The notes beneath the pieces were generated by a model, which was not told the DNA's origin, did no database searches, and saw only the letters and a list, made by a program, of their open reading frames with translations. Positions 28,213-36,269 of a stretch of 43,624 bases of DNA are shown in pieces (within the stretch, counting starts at the first letter, position 1; each line of letters opens with the position of its first letter). A program made the translations under genes and the position numbers. Source of the DNA: Acidobacteriota bacterium (GTDB lineage: Bacteria > Acidobacteriota > Terriglobia > Terriglobales > Acidobacteriaceae); NCBI GenBank assembly GCA_019241535.1, contig JAFAWX010000206.1, forward strand, positions 1 to 43,624. Reading direction: 5' to 3'.

Positions 28213-28840
28213 TTCGCATCGCTCTTGTATCTGCCTGAGTGAAATCCGATGCACCGAATTGGATGTAGCGCGAATTGGGAAGCTGTTTCGGACTGGGCCC
28301 AGAATCCTGAAGCCTCTCTCGATTGCTGCATCTCACACACAACCGTAAAAGTGCACTTATCGTCCAATAACGGAAAGAGAGGCCTTTGGCTATTGATTAA
28401 CTCTGGATAGTCATTCCAAAGGTCGCTATTCGCGATTATGATTCAAGCCACGGTCAGAGCTGCGTGATCGATCCGGTAGCAATGGCGTATGTTGCTATCG
28501 TTGTATGTGCAGTTTTGGGCTATTTTTCGTGGGAAGAGAACGGGAGACTTTGATCGCATAGTTAAAGCACTTCCCCCGGGGACGGTCCTTTTCGCCCACA
28601 GTTAATCTGCCACGAGTTGCCGCCGTTCTTGCCGGGCCATCGATTCTTGTCGTTCGACCGGAATACGCCGACGGGAGCGCCTTCCTCTAAGTGATCGCAG
28701 CAAACCTAGCGTTCTCCTTCCGTCCCTGGCCTGATGATCAGACGTCCGAAAGCTCAAAGCCGCAAAGCCGAGACGAAGTCCAACACTCGACCGCACGATG
28801 TCTTGGCGTCTACACCGCTCTATGGGAAAAGAGGAATTGC
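28213..28840. other. Gene-free stretch between convergent genes
   Basis: About 630 nt without a supportable annotated gene. One very short frame at 28482-28553 encodes a 23-residue hydrophobic peptide (see findings), with only a weak ribosome binding site. No terminator was recognised. Confidence 0.35.
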
Positions 28841-30184
28841 TCAGACTCTTGCCATTCCCCGACGCTCTTTGGCGTGATTCAGGAGTTGATCTGCGGCAAT
28901 TCTGAGATCAGTAATCTCCTTTGCGGTCGCAGTTCTCACATAGTTATTTACCAACTTTTCGCAGTTCTTGCGCACTTCGTCATAGGCTGCGGGATCTTGA
29001 CCGCGAATCGCGAGTAGTTCCTTGAGCCAGCGCTTGCCGTAGCTCGCATGGAGCGTCTCATCGGCCCAATCGAAATCCATATCATGCTCACTGAGGGAGT
29101 CTCCATAAGAATGAAACAACCGCGCACGCTGCGGCTTGTGGCGAATATTCTTGGTTTCGAAGAAAAAGAGCATGCCCAGCAGATTGATCGGGATGTCAAC
29201 TGTAGCTGCCGCGGTCGCGCTCTCATAAATGTATGTGCCCAAGGGTATATCCGATAGACGGAATTCCCAGGCCACAAGTCGCTCATAGCCCATCCGGCAA
29301 TGCCGCGATTCGTCATACGTCCAGCGCGCCGAGTCATGAACCCACTCCCACGGCAAAACATCGGCAAATGCATTTAAAATCACACCTCCCGCCTCAACAG
29401 CCCAAATCTCGTTTAAATGACTGATGGCCGAGCGCACCTGCAATTGGATTCCTTCGCCGTATGGATAAGATGGGTCGAGGATGTCCGGCCAATAGAATCG
29501 GCATGGCCAAAATCGCTGATCTCTAGCAGGATGCACGGGAATGCAATAGGCTTTCGATCCCGGCACTGGCGCGGCCGTAACCGAAGAAGCAGACGATTGA
29601 ACCCCCACTCCGCCCACAGCGGAAAGACGCTTGGCCACCTCGGTTGCCCACGCGGCCGCCTCAGACCATCCTTCAGACTTCTCGGATCGACTCTTCTCGA
29701 TCCAAGATTCGAAACCGCGGATCTGTCCGGTCTTCTCGCCAACCGCGAGTGCCAGGAATCGATGAGTGGGACCGTCGGCGATCAAGTCGGAGGCCCTTAG
29801 ATAAGACTCATACGCATCGCGCATCGCCGGCAAAAGAACGCTTCCAACGCTAAGCAGAAATGCGGGGACTGAAGGCGAATCTTTAACCGCCGTGAAAAGG
29901 GCGATTAAGGCGCGATCTGTGCCCTCTTCTTCCATCATGCGGCTAGGGAATCGAAGCTCGAAGATCCGCTCTCGCAAGGAGTCAGCAGTTTGCGCGCTTT
30001 CCCAGACAAAGCGGGCCAAACTGGTTTTGATTTCCAAAGGCGCAATGGCCGGAATCCACGCCGCCTGACCGATTAGAAGTGAGCGCTCGCAAAAAAAGAA
30101 ACGCTTGAGTAGCTGTGCCGTATCCAACCGCATCCAGCGCGCCCGCTGTTCTCGCGTTAGTAGGAATTCGCGTGTCTCTGACAT
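28841..30184 (-). CDS. Ferritin-like protein of DUF455/MiaE type
   Basis: A 447-residue protein whose second half resembles the DUF455 ferritin-like family. Candidate metal-ligand helices are HLNEIWAVEAGGVILN (near residue 256), YDESRHCRMGYERL (near 291, with E and H spaced as E-x-x-H) and DFDWADETLHASYGKRWL (near 370, again E-x-x-H). These helices would build a di-metal four-helix bundle like MiaE or ferritin. The first ~240 residues are also mostly helical and include a possible related set (LARFVWESAQTADSLRERIF near 56), so the protein could be a duplicated bundle. The function of this family is poorly defined. The gene stands alone on its strand, 121 nt from the ribokinase stop. No signal peptide is present, so it is cytoplasmic. 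The start at the ATG is reasonable, but the ribosome binding site is not strong. Confidence 0.7.
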   Translation of the reverse strand: MSETREFLLTREQRARWMRLDTAQLLKRFFFCERSLLIGQAAWIPAIAPLEIKTSLARFVWESAQTADSLRERIFELRFPSRMMEEEGTDRALIALFTAVKDSPSVPAFLLSVGSVLLPAMRDAYESYLRASDLIADGPTHRFLALAVGEKTGQIRGFESWIEKSRSEKSEGWSEAAAWATEVAKRLSAVGGVGVQSSASSVTAAPVPGSKAYCIPVHPARDQRFWPCRFYWPDILDPSYPYGEGIQLQVRSAISHLNEIWAVEAGGVILNAFADVLPWEWVHDSARWTYDESRHCRMGYERLVAWEFRLSDIPLGTYIYESATAAATVDIPINLLGMLFFFETKNIRHKPQRARLFHSYGDSLSEHDMDFDWADETLHASYGKRWLKELLAIRGQDPAAYDEVRKNCEKLVNNYVRTATAKEITDLRIAADQLLNHAKERRGMARV

Positions 30185-30305
30185 GGTTTCTGCGCAATCA
30201 TTCTGCGCTGCCGATTAAGCCGATGTGATTCTAAGACAGGATTGAGGCCGATGCACGTCCTTCAGAAAAGGACCACCAGAACCACACTGAGCCCGTAGTA
30301 ACAAC

Positions 30306-31274
30306 CTATTTGTCCGTTGCTTCTTGTGCCAGCCAATGCGGCGGTGGTGGACGTTGTTGCCGATAAAACCGCAGAACTTCATTGTGGGTTGGCAGTGATG
30401 GTACTACACCCTCACGGGTAACCGCCAGACCTCCTGTCACCACAGCAAACCGCACAGCATCTTCCAGGTTCGCACCACATGACAGCGCCACAGCTAATCC
30501 GGCGTTAAAGGAATCTCCCGCGCCCGTCGTATCTGCCACGGGTACGTTTATTGCGGGAACATACAAGGATGCATCCGCGGTAACGAGCAACGCTCCCTTT
30601 TCACCTAATGTGATGACGACTTGCCTTACGCCACTGCGAATCAGCTCTCGGGCCAGCGACTCGGGCGCAATTGCGGCCTCCGGGCTCCGCCCTGTTAATA
30701 CCTTAGCTTCATTTTCATTTGGCGTCAGAACATCGACCGCTTCCAAAACTGATTGGGGCAGGATCCGAACAGGTGCGGGATTCAGAATCGTCAGCGACCG
30801 CTTTTTCCGGCCCAGCGCCATTGCCGCTCCGGCGGCTTCAACTGCAATTTCGAGCTGAGTGAGTACGACTGTGTCAGGAGTCAGAGTACTCAGGTATTGC
30901 GAGACTTCGGTGGGGGTCAAGAGGTCGTTCGCGCCGGGATCAATGGTGATGCAATTGTTGCCATTCGAGTCCACGATAATGAAACCTACGCCGGTGGCTT
31001 CGCCGGGAGCCTGGATCACCGAATCGGTATCAATTTTTTCCTGTCGGTAAAGGGCTAACGCCATGTCGCCGAAGTTATCACCTCCGATTTTGGCGACAAA
31101 GCTTACCCGGGCCCCGAGTCGCGCACAGGCCACAGCCTGGTTTGAGCCTTTACCGCCAAAGTCCACGCGGTAGCCTTTCCCGAGGAGCGTCTCGCCGGGG
31201 CCGGGTAGGCGATCTACTCTCATTGTGAGCCCAGTAGCATAACTTCCGACGACGATGATTCGGTTCTTTGTCAA
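30306..31274 (-). CDS. rbsK: Ribokinase
   Basis: A PfkB-family sugar kinase of about 322 residues, predicted to phosphorylate D-ribose at O5 using ATP. The N-terminal family pattern is clear: VVGSYATGLTMRVDRLPGPG, followed by VDFGGKGSNQAVACARLGA, which binds the sugar. The C-terminal ATP-site signature DTTGAGDSFNAG contains the catalytic aspartate, and TLGEKGALL precedes it. No good ATG exists: I use the TTG at 31274 (GAAG 7 nt upstream) because it puts the start five residues before the first beta strand, as in other ribokinases. A GTG at 31322 would add 16 unlikely residues. It is divergent from an exported nucleoside hydrolase, so together they could turn extracellular nucleosides into ribose 5-phosphate. 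No ribose transporter is in the window. Confidence 0.9.
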   Translation of the reverse strand: MTKNRIIVVGSYATGLTMRVDRLPGPGETLLGKGYRVDFGGKGSNQAVACARLGARVSFVAKIGGDNFGDMALALYRQEKIDTDSVIQAPGEATGVGFIIVDSNGNNCITIDPGANDLLTPTEVSQYLSTLTPDTVVLTQLEIAVEAAGAAMALGRKKRSLTILNPAPVRILPQSVLEAVDVLTPNENEAKVLTGRSPEAAIAPESLARELIRSGVRQVVITLGEKGALLVTADASLYVPAINVPVADTTGAGDSFNAGLAVALSCGANLEDAVRFAVVTGGLAVTREGVVPSLPTHNEVLRFYRQQRPPPPHWLAQEATDK

Positions 31275-31542
31275 ATGGAAACTTCTACAATTGAAGATGA
31301 AACTCGTAAGGCTATCACACACACGATTAGTAAAATTCGCTCAACCCTTCTTTTGCGGCTGCCAAAAAAAGCTTCGGGCCGGAAGAGCTTGACTGCATTT
31401 CACTGCCGGTATATGGTCGGCAGTGTTTTTTGCAGCATCTAGCCTTTTTTTTAGGGTCGAGGTGGCGAGTTTTTTTTATCCAGAACCGCCCAACGCCTAG
31501 CCGAATGATTCTGCCGTGGCTAACACGCCAGCAAAGGCCATA
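31275..31542. promoter_or_regulatory. Divergent promoter region, ribokinase / nucleoside hydrolase
   Basis: Intergenic region between outward-reading genes. It contains a terminator-like hairpin on the plus strand at 31401-31431 and two further T-tracts (near 31445-31453 and 31470-31479). The nucleoside hydrolase start is therefore preceded by a structured, T-rich leader. Exact promoter elements could not be placed. Confidence 0.4.
31401..31431 (+). terminator. Intrinsic-terminator-like hairpin in the nucleoside hydrolase leader
   Basis: Perfect 8-bp stem CACTGCCG (31401-31408) and CGGCAGTG (31418-31425) with a 9-nt loop, followed at once by six T residues (31426-31431). Flanking CTGCA (31393-31397) and TGCAG (31431-31435) extend the symmetry. 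It reads as a terminator on the plus strand. No plus-strand gene ends here, so it may work as an attenuator for the gene starting at 31543. Confidence 0.6.
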
Positions 31543-32622
31543 ATGAGAAACAAAAAATTAACTTTTGTCATCCTTTTTCTGTTGTTGGCGGACAGCTCAG
31601 TATTCGCGCAGCAACGCCGCAAAGTTGTTATCGATCAAGATTGTTCCGGGCCCGGCGGTAGTAACATGCAAACGCTGTTGACCTTGATTCAGTCTCCCCA
31701 GGTGGAGGTACTAGGGATCACCGTGGTCAGCGGCAACCAGTGGCGCGACGAAGAAATTTCGCGTACCTTGCGGCTGCTGGAACTGATTGGGCGAACGGAT
31801 ATCCCTGTCGTGCCTGGCGCTGTGTTTCCTTTGGTGCATCGCCGCAAGGAAGCGCAATTGTGGCAAGAGCGTTACGGAAAAGTCGCCTTTGCGGGAGCGT
31901 GGGACGACCGCTGGTGGCATGAACCTGAAATGATTCCAAAATTGATTGAAGGCGAGCCACATACCAAGGCCGCGGATGAAGACGCCGCACACTTCCTGAT
32001 TCGCATGGTGCACAAGTATCCCCATGCAGTAACGATCTACGAGGGAGGCCCGATGACGGATCTCGCTCTCGCCAACGCCATCGATCCCCATTTTGCCGAA
32101 CTGGCCGAGGGTTTAGTATTCATGGGCGGAAGTTTGAATCCGCAGACCGACGATCCGGAATTTCTCAGCGCGCCACGTCACGAGTTCAACTTCTGGTTCG
32201 ATCCTGAGGCCGCGAGGAGCGTGCTAGAGGCTCCATGGAAAAAGATTGTGTGCACACCTGTGGACATCTCCGTGAAAACCCGCATCACGGACGCCATGGT
32301 CCTGGAGATCAAGAAGAGTAACAGCGCCACCGCCCAGTATGTGGCAAAGTATTTTATGAAGGATCAGGGCGGTTATTACATGTGGGATGAGTTGGCCGCC
32401 GCAGCGTGGATCGATCCGACGTTAATCACCAAGAAGGAAGAGCGTTACATGAACGTGGACGTGGACCATGGTGCGGAATATGGGAATACGTTGACGTGGA
32501 CCGATAAGGACAACCCGATGGTGGGCGCACGGCTTGTCGAAATCCAGCAGGACTTGAATTTGGGGAGATTCAATAAAATGTTCGTGGATCTGATGAAAGC
32601 ACCCACCCCACAGGCCCCTTAA
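31543..32622 (+). CDS. Exported nucleoside-hydrolase-like protein (divergent IUNH subfamily)
   Basis: A 359-residue protein of the inosine-uridine nucleoside hydrolase fold, started at the ATG at 31543 (AAGG 5 nt upstream; the frame opens with GTG at 31516). Residues 1-23 form a Sec signal peptide (RNKKLTFVILFLLLADSSVF). Classical enzymes open with DTDPGxDD, which chelates the catalytic Ca2+. Here the same strand reads VVIDQDCSGPGGSNM, keeping two aspartates but losing the final pair. Later family features remain: VLGITVVSGNQW near 54, IYEGGPMTDLALAN near 167, and an acidic residue in MWDELAAAAWIDP near 285 at the position of the last metal-binding Asp. It probably cleaves an N-glycosidic bond in a nucleoside or analogue outside the cytoplasm, but the altered metal site makes the activity uncertain. 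It is divergent from ribokinase. Confidence 0.85.
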   Translation: MRNKKLTFVILFLLLADSSVFAQQRRKVVIDQDCSGPGGSNMQTLLTLIQSPQVEVLGITVVSGNQWRDEEISRTLRLLELIGRTDIPVVPGAVFPLVHRRKEAQLWQERYGKVAFAGAWDDRWWHEPEMIPKLIEGEPHTKAADEDAAHFLIRMVHKYPHAVTIYEGGPMTDLALANAIDPHFAELAEGLVFMGGSLNPQTDDPEFLSAPRHEFNFWFDPEAARSVLEAPWKKIVCTPVDISVKTRITDAMVLEIKKSNSATAQYVAKYFMKDQGGYYMWDELAAAAWIDPTLITKKEERYMNVDVDHGAEYGNTLTWTDKDNPMVGARLVEIQQDLNLGRFNKMFVDLMKAPTPQAP

Positions 32623-32782
32623 ACCGGAGAATGTTCGATCTTTCAATCACGCACACTTAAACCTCGCGTCAGGAACCGTTTACTTCCCGCTCTCGACCTG
32701 TCCACCACGGAGCCTCGCTGCGCTGTGCTTAGGTCGGAAGACGAGTAAGAATGCCCGGGCATATCGGGGCACCACGCACGCA

Positions 32783-33274
32783 TTAGGTTTCTCGGCCCGC
32801 ATAACGCAGGACGACCGATGTCTCGCGCTGTCGATCCGTGATCCTCCAGTAAGTCGTCAGGAGGGTGTCCTTCTCTTCTGGTGGGACGAGCCGAAAGCCG
32901 TGCCGCTCGTACAATCGGATGGCCCATGCGGCGGCGGCCCATGTTCCGACCAGCAATTGTCCTCTGGATTGAGGTGTCAAAGCATCAAGCAATGCGCCTC
33001 CAATTCCGCGGCCCTGATGGGCAGGCAGGACGTATGCATGGCGTATCAGTGTGGCGTCAAACACCGTCTGCAGCCCCATGACGCCCACAAGAGCACCCGA
33101 ATCTTCCCACCCGGAAAACTTGACGCCGGCTTCGATCTGAGCCTCTAATTCAACCCTTGGCATGTAAGGCTCGCGCCAACAATCGACCGGAATAACACCG
33201 CGATATTTCTCAGCAGCCTGATTGATGATGGCCTCTATCGCTGCCACATCTGTGCTATTGCAGAACCGAATCAT
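32783..33274 (-). CDS. GNAT-family N-acetyltransferase
   Basis: A 163-residue acetyl-CoA-dependent acetyltransferase. I start it at the ATG at 33274, where GGAAG lies 7 nt upstream and where family homology begins (MIRFCNSTDVAAIEAIINQA). The open frame reaches back to 33526 without coding features. The acetyl-CoA pyrophosphate-binding motif A is VLPAHQGRGIGGALLDAL near residues 98-115 (Q-x-x-G-x-G), and motif B follows in the AIRLYERHGFR segment near 135-145. Overall layout and length fit phosphinothricin-acetyltransferase-like members (opening helix with EAIINQAAEKYRG, then the RVELEAQIEAG helix). Such enzymes acetylate small amines or amino-acid analogues, but the substrate here is unknown. 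It stands alone between convergent and same-strand neighbours, with no operon partner. Confidence 0.88.
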   Translation of the reverse strand: MIRFCNSTDVAAIEAIINQAAEKYRGVIPVDCWREPYMPRVELEAQIEAGVKFSGWEDSGALVGVMGLQTVFDATLIRHAYVLPAHQGRGIGGALLDALTPQSRGQLLVGTWAAAAWAIRLYERHGFRLVPPEEKDTLLTTYWRITDRQRETSVVLRYAGRET

Positions 33275-33759
33275 CACATCGCTTCCAGGAGTTGTCGGTT
33301 CATGCGGTCGAAAAAGTCGCCGCATTCCGAAAGCCCGTACTCTTTCTAGCATGCACTGATGGGGATGGACGCGCAGTTCTGCCGTCCAGGGAACCTTAGT
33401 TATAGTTAAGTTAGATGCATGGTGATTGGGAAGCGAGGACAAATGTTCTGCAGAGCATTTGTAGGTCATGTAGATGGCTCTACCAAAAGTGAGGAACGCT
33501 GCACTCAAGATCTCGCGCCTGGGCACTACATTTTAAGTTGGTGGTGGAGCTTCCTCATTAGTTCTGCAGCTTGTACTTTCCGTACCGTTCTTTGGATGTG
33601 TCGAGCAGCTTTTTCGGGTCAGTGCGGCGTTCGCCAGAGCCGAGGCGCGGCTCGAGAGCTCTCGAGGAGAGAGCGCTGCTGGGCGGACTACATGCGAGAC
33701 GTCTACAAGGCCAGACATTGAGATCTCCCCTGATCGATCAAGGCTCTCGCAACAGTCTG
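33275..33759. other. Gene-free stretch between decarboxylase and acetyltransferase genes
   Basis: About 485 nt without an intact gene. On the minus strand, near 33558-33625, a short frame ends in DPKKLLDTSKERYGKYKLQN and a stop. It looks like a plausible protein C-terminus but could not be assigned or joined to an upstream coding region. Confidence 0.3.
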
Positions 33760-35172
33760 CTAAGTCAGAAGTTTTTGAAATGCAGCCACAGCCCTGTCTA
33801 TGTCAGCCTCCGTCGTTCGCCAATTGCAAACACTCACCCGCATGACTCGGCGCCCGTGCCAGGTGCTAGCGGTGAAAAAAGCCTCCCCCGAGGCATTGAC
33901 GGAGCGTATGACTTCTTCAGTCTTTCGATCATGATCCTCTTCGGATGCGTCTGGTCGACCGGCAACGAATCGCACCAGCCCCTGATTGATAATCGGCTTT
34001 GCCAGGATCTCCGCCCCGGGCATGCTGCCGATTCTGGATACGAGCGCCGAAGCATGAAGGCAAGATCGTTCGATGAGATCAACGACACCATCGCGCCCGA
34101 GTTGGCGCAGGGCAGCGTAGGTGGGAAAACCGCGAGCCCGCCGCGACCACTCCGGATTCCAGTCGATCTGGTCACGCGCTTCCCGATCGTGCGTCAGATA
34201 AGACGCACGATGAGAGATCGCGTTCCGGTGAGCCTCAGAGTCGGCCACGAAAGCATACCCACAGTCGAAGGGCACGTTCAGCCACTTGTGGCCATCAACT
34301 GCCCAGGAATCGGCGGTATTGAGCGCCTCCGTGAGGTGCCGATACAGGGGACTTGCAGCGGCCCAAAGTCCGAACGCGCCGTCCACGTGGACCCATGCTC
34401 CATAACGATGTGCGATCGAGATCAGCGCGCGGAAATTATCAAACGCACCGGTATGAAAGTCGCCGGCCTGCAATATCACGATCGCGGACCCAGCAGGCTC
34501 GTGGGCGCGGAGGGCCTGCTCCAGAACGTTTACAAGAACTCGGCCATCAGTGTCCGTGGCTACCGCCAGGATATGCTCGGTTCCAAGCCCCAAAAGGCGG
34601 GCGGCGCGTTCGATTGAGCCGTGGCGCTGATCGTTAGCGAAAATTCGAATCAACGGCGCACCCCTCAATCCATTGCGTTCAACGTCCCATCCGAGCTTTG
34701 CCAATAGACGATTTCGAGCGGCGGCAAGACAGGTTACGTGCGCCATCTGACATCCCGTGGTTAGAGCGAAACTCGCCCGCTGCGGGAGGTTCAGCAAATC
34801 CTTTAACCAAGAGCCGACGACTTCCTCAACCTGCGCCGCCGCAGGTGCGCAAGCGTACAACACCGCATTTTGGTCCCAAGCAGACACTAACCAGTCCGCC
34901 GCCAGCGCCGCCGGCAGCGTGCCCCCAACTGCCCATCCAAAGAATCGGCCGGTGGAGGAGCCGACTATGCTTCCATCACAGTCGGCAATCAAGTCAGTGA
35001 CTACTTTTTCGGGAGAAGCGCCCTTACGACGAAGTGGTTTGATGAAGCGATTCCGCAGAGTGGAACGGCCCACCTTAGGCGCCACCGCTGTTCGCTCGAG
35101 TCCCTGAAGGTACTGCAAGGCCCCATCGAGTGCCCTCTGTAGTGCGGCCCGGGTTAACTCAAACCTGCTCAT
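33760..35172 (-). CDS. PLP-dependent group II amino-acid decarboxylase
   Basis: A 470-residue pyridoxal-phosphate enzyme of the aromatic-L-amino-acid / glutamate decarboxylase fold. The PLP lysine is K296 in the signature AVDGHKWLNVPFDCG. The pyridine-nitrogen aspartate is D264 in WVHVDGAFGLWA, and the ring-stacking histidine is H184 in NDQRHGSIERA. The N-terminal arm and the segment GRFFGWAVGGTLPAALAADW near residues 75-94 match the family's substrate-channel region. The length is typical. The enzyme should decarboxylate an L-amino acid to its amine, and bacterial members act on tryptophan, tyrosine, DOPA, diaminobutyrate or others; sequence alone does not pick one. It is monocistronic by position, with about 485 nt to the next minus-strand gene. 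The ATG at 35172 lacks a strong ribosome binding site. No transporter for an amine exchange is nearby. Confidence 0.9.
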   Translation of the reverse strand: MSRFELTRAALQRALDGALQYLQGLERTAVAPKVGRSTLRNRFIKPLRRKGASPEKVVTDLIADCDGSIVGSSTGRFFGWAVGGTLPAALAADWLVSAWDQNAVLYACAPAAAQVEEVVGSWLKDLLNLPQRASFALTTGCQMAHVTCLAAARNRLLAKLGWDVERNGLRGAPLIRIFANDQRHGSIERAARLLGLGTEHILAVATDTDGRVLVNVLEQALRAHEPAGSAIVILQAGDFHTGAFDNFRALISIAHRYGAWVHVDGAFGLWAAASPLYRHLTEALNTADSWAVDGHKWLNVPFDCGYAFVADSEAHRNAISHRASYLTHDREARDQIDWNPEWSRRARGFPTYAALRQLGRDGVVDLIERSCLHASALVSRIGSMPGAEILAKPIINQGLVRFVAGRPDASEEDHDRKTEEVIRSVNASGEAFFTASTWHGRRVMRVSVCNWRTTEADIDRAVAAFQKLLT

Positions 35173-35684
35173 GTGGATAAGTCTAGGAAGTGGCGCCGAC
35201 GTAGGCTATCCGATTCTTGCGCCTAAATTCACGCCGCGATTCTCCCTTTCGCGATTTCTGAGAACGTCTTTCTTGGCTATTCAGCTCACAGATTCGGGTA
35301 GGCTGCGCTCGGCCGCGGAGCTGAACCTAGATGCTCGGCAGTTTTACGGCACGCCTCCGTGGAAGGCATGTGTCCGTAATTCCCGCACTGGAAAGCTCCG
35401 GGTCACTTGCCCTTAGAGAGTGCGGAGCTACTTGCGGAATCTATAGTCGTCCGCGTTCCTTGATTCTCGGTCAGTCCGCTCATTGGACGCTAAATGGCCT
35501 TTTGAAGCGAAATCCTGTACTGAAACCCACGAAGGGATGCGCGAATTGCTGCCCGCCGGCCCCCATCCTGCGCCGGTGGCGCTCCAACCCGGGCACGGTG
35601 TGCGGAGCCTCGCTGCAGGCAAAACCGAGTAGTACCTACACACGCACTTCGTCGACATGCTGCCGAGTCCGCAGCCGATCGATG
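35173..35684. other. Gene-free stretch beside the higBA remnant
   Basis: About 510 nt without a gene, though a few short frames run through it (35331-35828 plus, 35428-35745 minus). None resembles a family. It adjoins the decayed toxin-antitoxin genes and is probably degenerate DNA from the same decay. Confidence 0.35.
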
Positions 35685-35929
35685 GACTCCCGACGCCTTC
35701 TTCTGCGCGATCCGCCGTTCGTAGAGGCTCTGGAGGTTGAGCCAAAGATTCGGCGGCTGTCCCGAAAAGTGAGCGAATCGAAGGGCTGTATCAACCGTGA
35801 TTGCACCTGCCGTTCAGGATTTTCGTGACACTGGTTGGGACATCGAGCCGCTGTGCGAGTTGGTAGCGCTCCCAGACCGAGTTCCTTGAATTTTTCCGCC
35901 TGGGCGAATTGCTTGAATCGCCACAACAT
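35685..35929 (-). pseudogene. Decayed HigA-type antitoxin (XRE helix-turn-helix)
   Basis: Joining minus-strand frames reconstructs a HigA antitoxin. From the ATG at 35929 and its Shine-Dalgarno (GGAG), pieces AIRPG, EKFKELGLG, YQLAQRLDVPTSVTKILNGR, and then GAITVDTALRFAHFSGQPP and NLWLNLQSLYERRIAQKKAS appear in order but in three different frames. At least three small insertions or deletions are needed. Their order matches the family's G-E-x-L-x-E-x-F-x-x-x-x-G-L-S helix, the DNA-binding helix-turn-helix, and the W-L-N-L-Q-x-x-Y-x-L tail. An intact antitoxin would neutralise HigB and repress its own promoter, and this copy cannot. The remnant starts 6 nt after the higB remnant's stop codon, preserving the toxin-first order. 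Confidence 0.78.
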
Positions 35930-35935
35930 TTTCTC

Positions 35936-36125
35936 CTAAATGGAAACGACTTCCACATCGGATGGACCCGATGGCATGCGAAGGCAGATCCGCCATTGGT
36001 CATTGATGGGGATGCTGTGCTGGCCTTTTCGATTCCCTTGACGGCCTCGAGTCCGTTGCCCGGCAGCGCACCCCCAAGTGTCTGATTCTCGACGGCTGCT
36101 TCCGGGCCACCCAGCTTTTAGCCTT
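35936..36125 (-). pseudogene. Decayed HigB-type toxin (RelE superfamily)
   Basis: The minus strand encodes, in two frames, GALPGNGLEAVKGIEK followed by GQHSIPINDQWRICLR and PSGPSDVEVVSI with a stop at 35936. This order corresponds to the central and C-terminal part of HigB toxins (L-P-P-G-N-R-L-E-A-L-K-G-D-R, then Q-x-S-I-R-I-N-D-Q-W-R-x-C-F, then D-V-E-I-V-D-Y-H). The N-terminal part is barely recognisable. One frameshift lies at the AAAAGG stretch after VKGIE, and the terminal YH-type residues are lost. HigB normally cleaves ribosome-bound mRNA. The copy is inactive by sequence. It overlaps the ribosome binding site of the higA remnant, as in intact modules. Confidence 0.72.
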
Positions 36126-36190
36126 GCTGCGCAGTCGATCCCCGAAAACGACTTCTTGGAGGGCAGACCTCGTTAACGCATTAGCATACC

Positions 36191-36230
36191 GGTACTCCTG
36201 TTGACGCTCTACAGGAGCAAGGAGTATACC
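36191..36230 (+). promoter_or_regulatory. Predicted promoter/operator of the PadR unit
   Basis: A -35 box TTGACG (36201-36206) and a -10-like TATACC (36225-36230) with 18-nt spacing. A perfect inverted repeat CTCCTGT (36195-36201) / ACAGGAG (36211-36217) runs into the -35. An outer, imperfect pair GGTACTCC (36191-36198) / GGAGTATACC (36221-36230) reaches the -10. Inverted repeats over a promoter are typical PadR operators, so self-repression is likely. Confidence 0.5.
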
Positions 36231-36269
36231 TGTAATGACGATTTTGGACAGACTGGTGCCAATTGGAAT

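Noticed and set aside
32751-32762. Perfect 12-bp palindrome ATGCCCGGGCAT as a terminator
   Set aside because: No loop and no T-tract on either strand. It lies between convergent genes but cannot be supported as a terminator or operator.
33558-33640. Minus-strand reading frame ending DPKKLLDTSKERYGKYKLQN
   Set aside because: It looks like a protein C-terminus but no upstream coding region or family could be attached, so it is not annotated as a gene.
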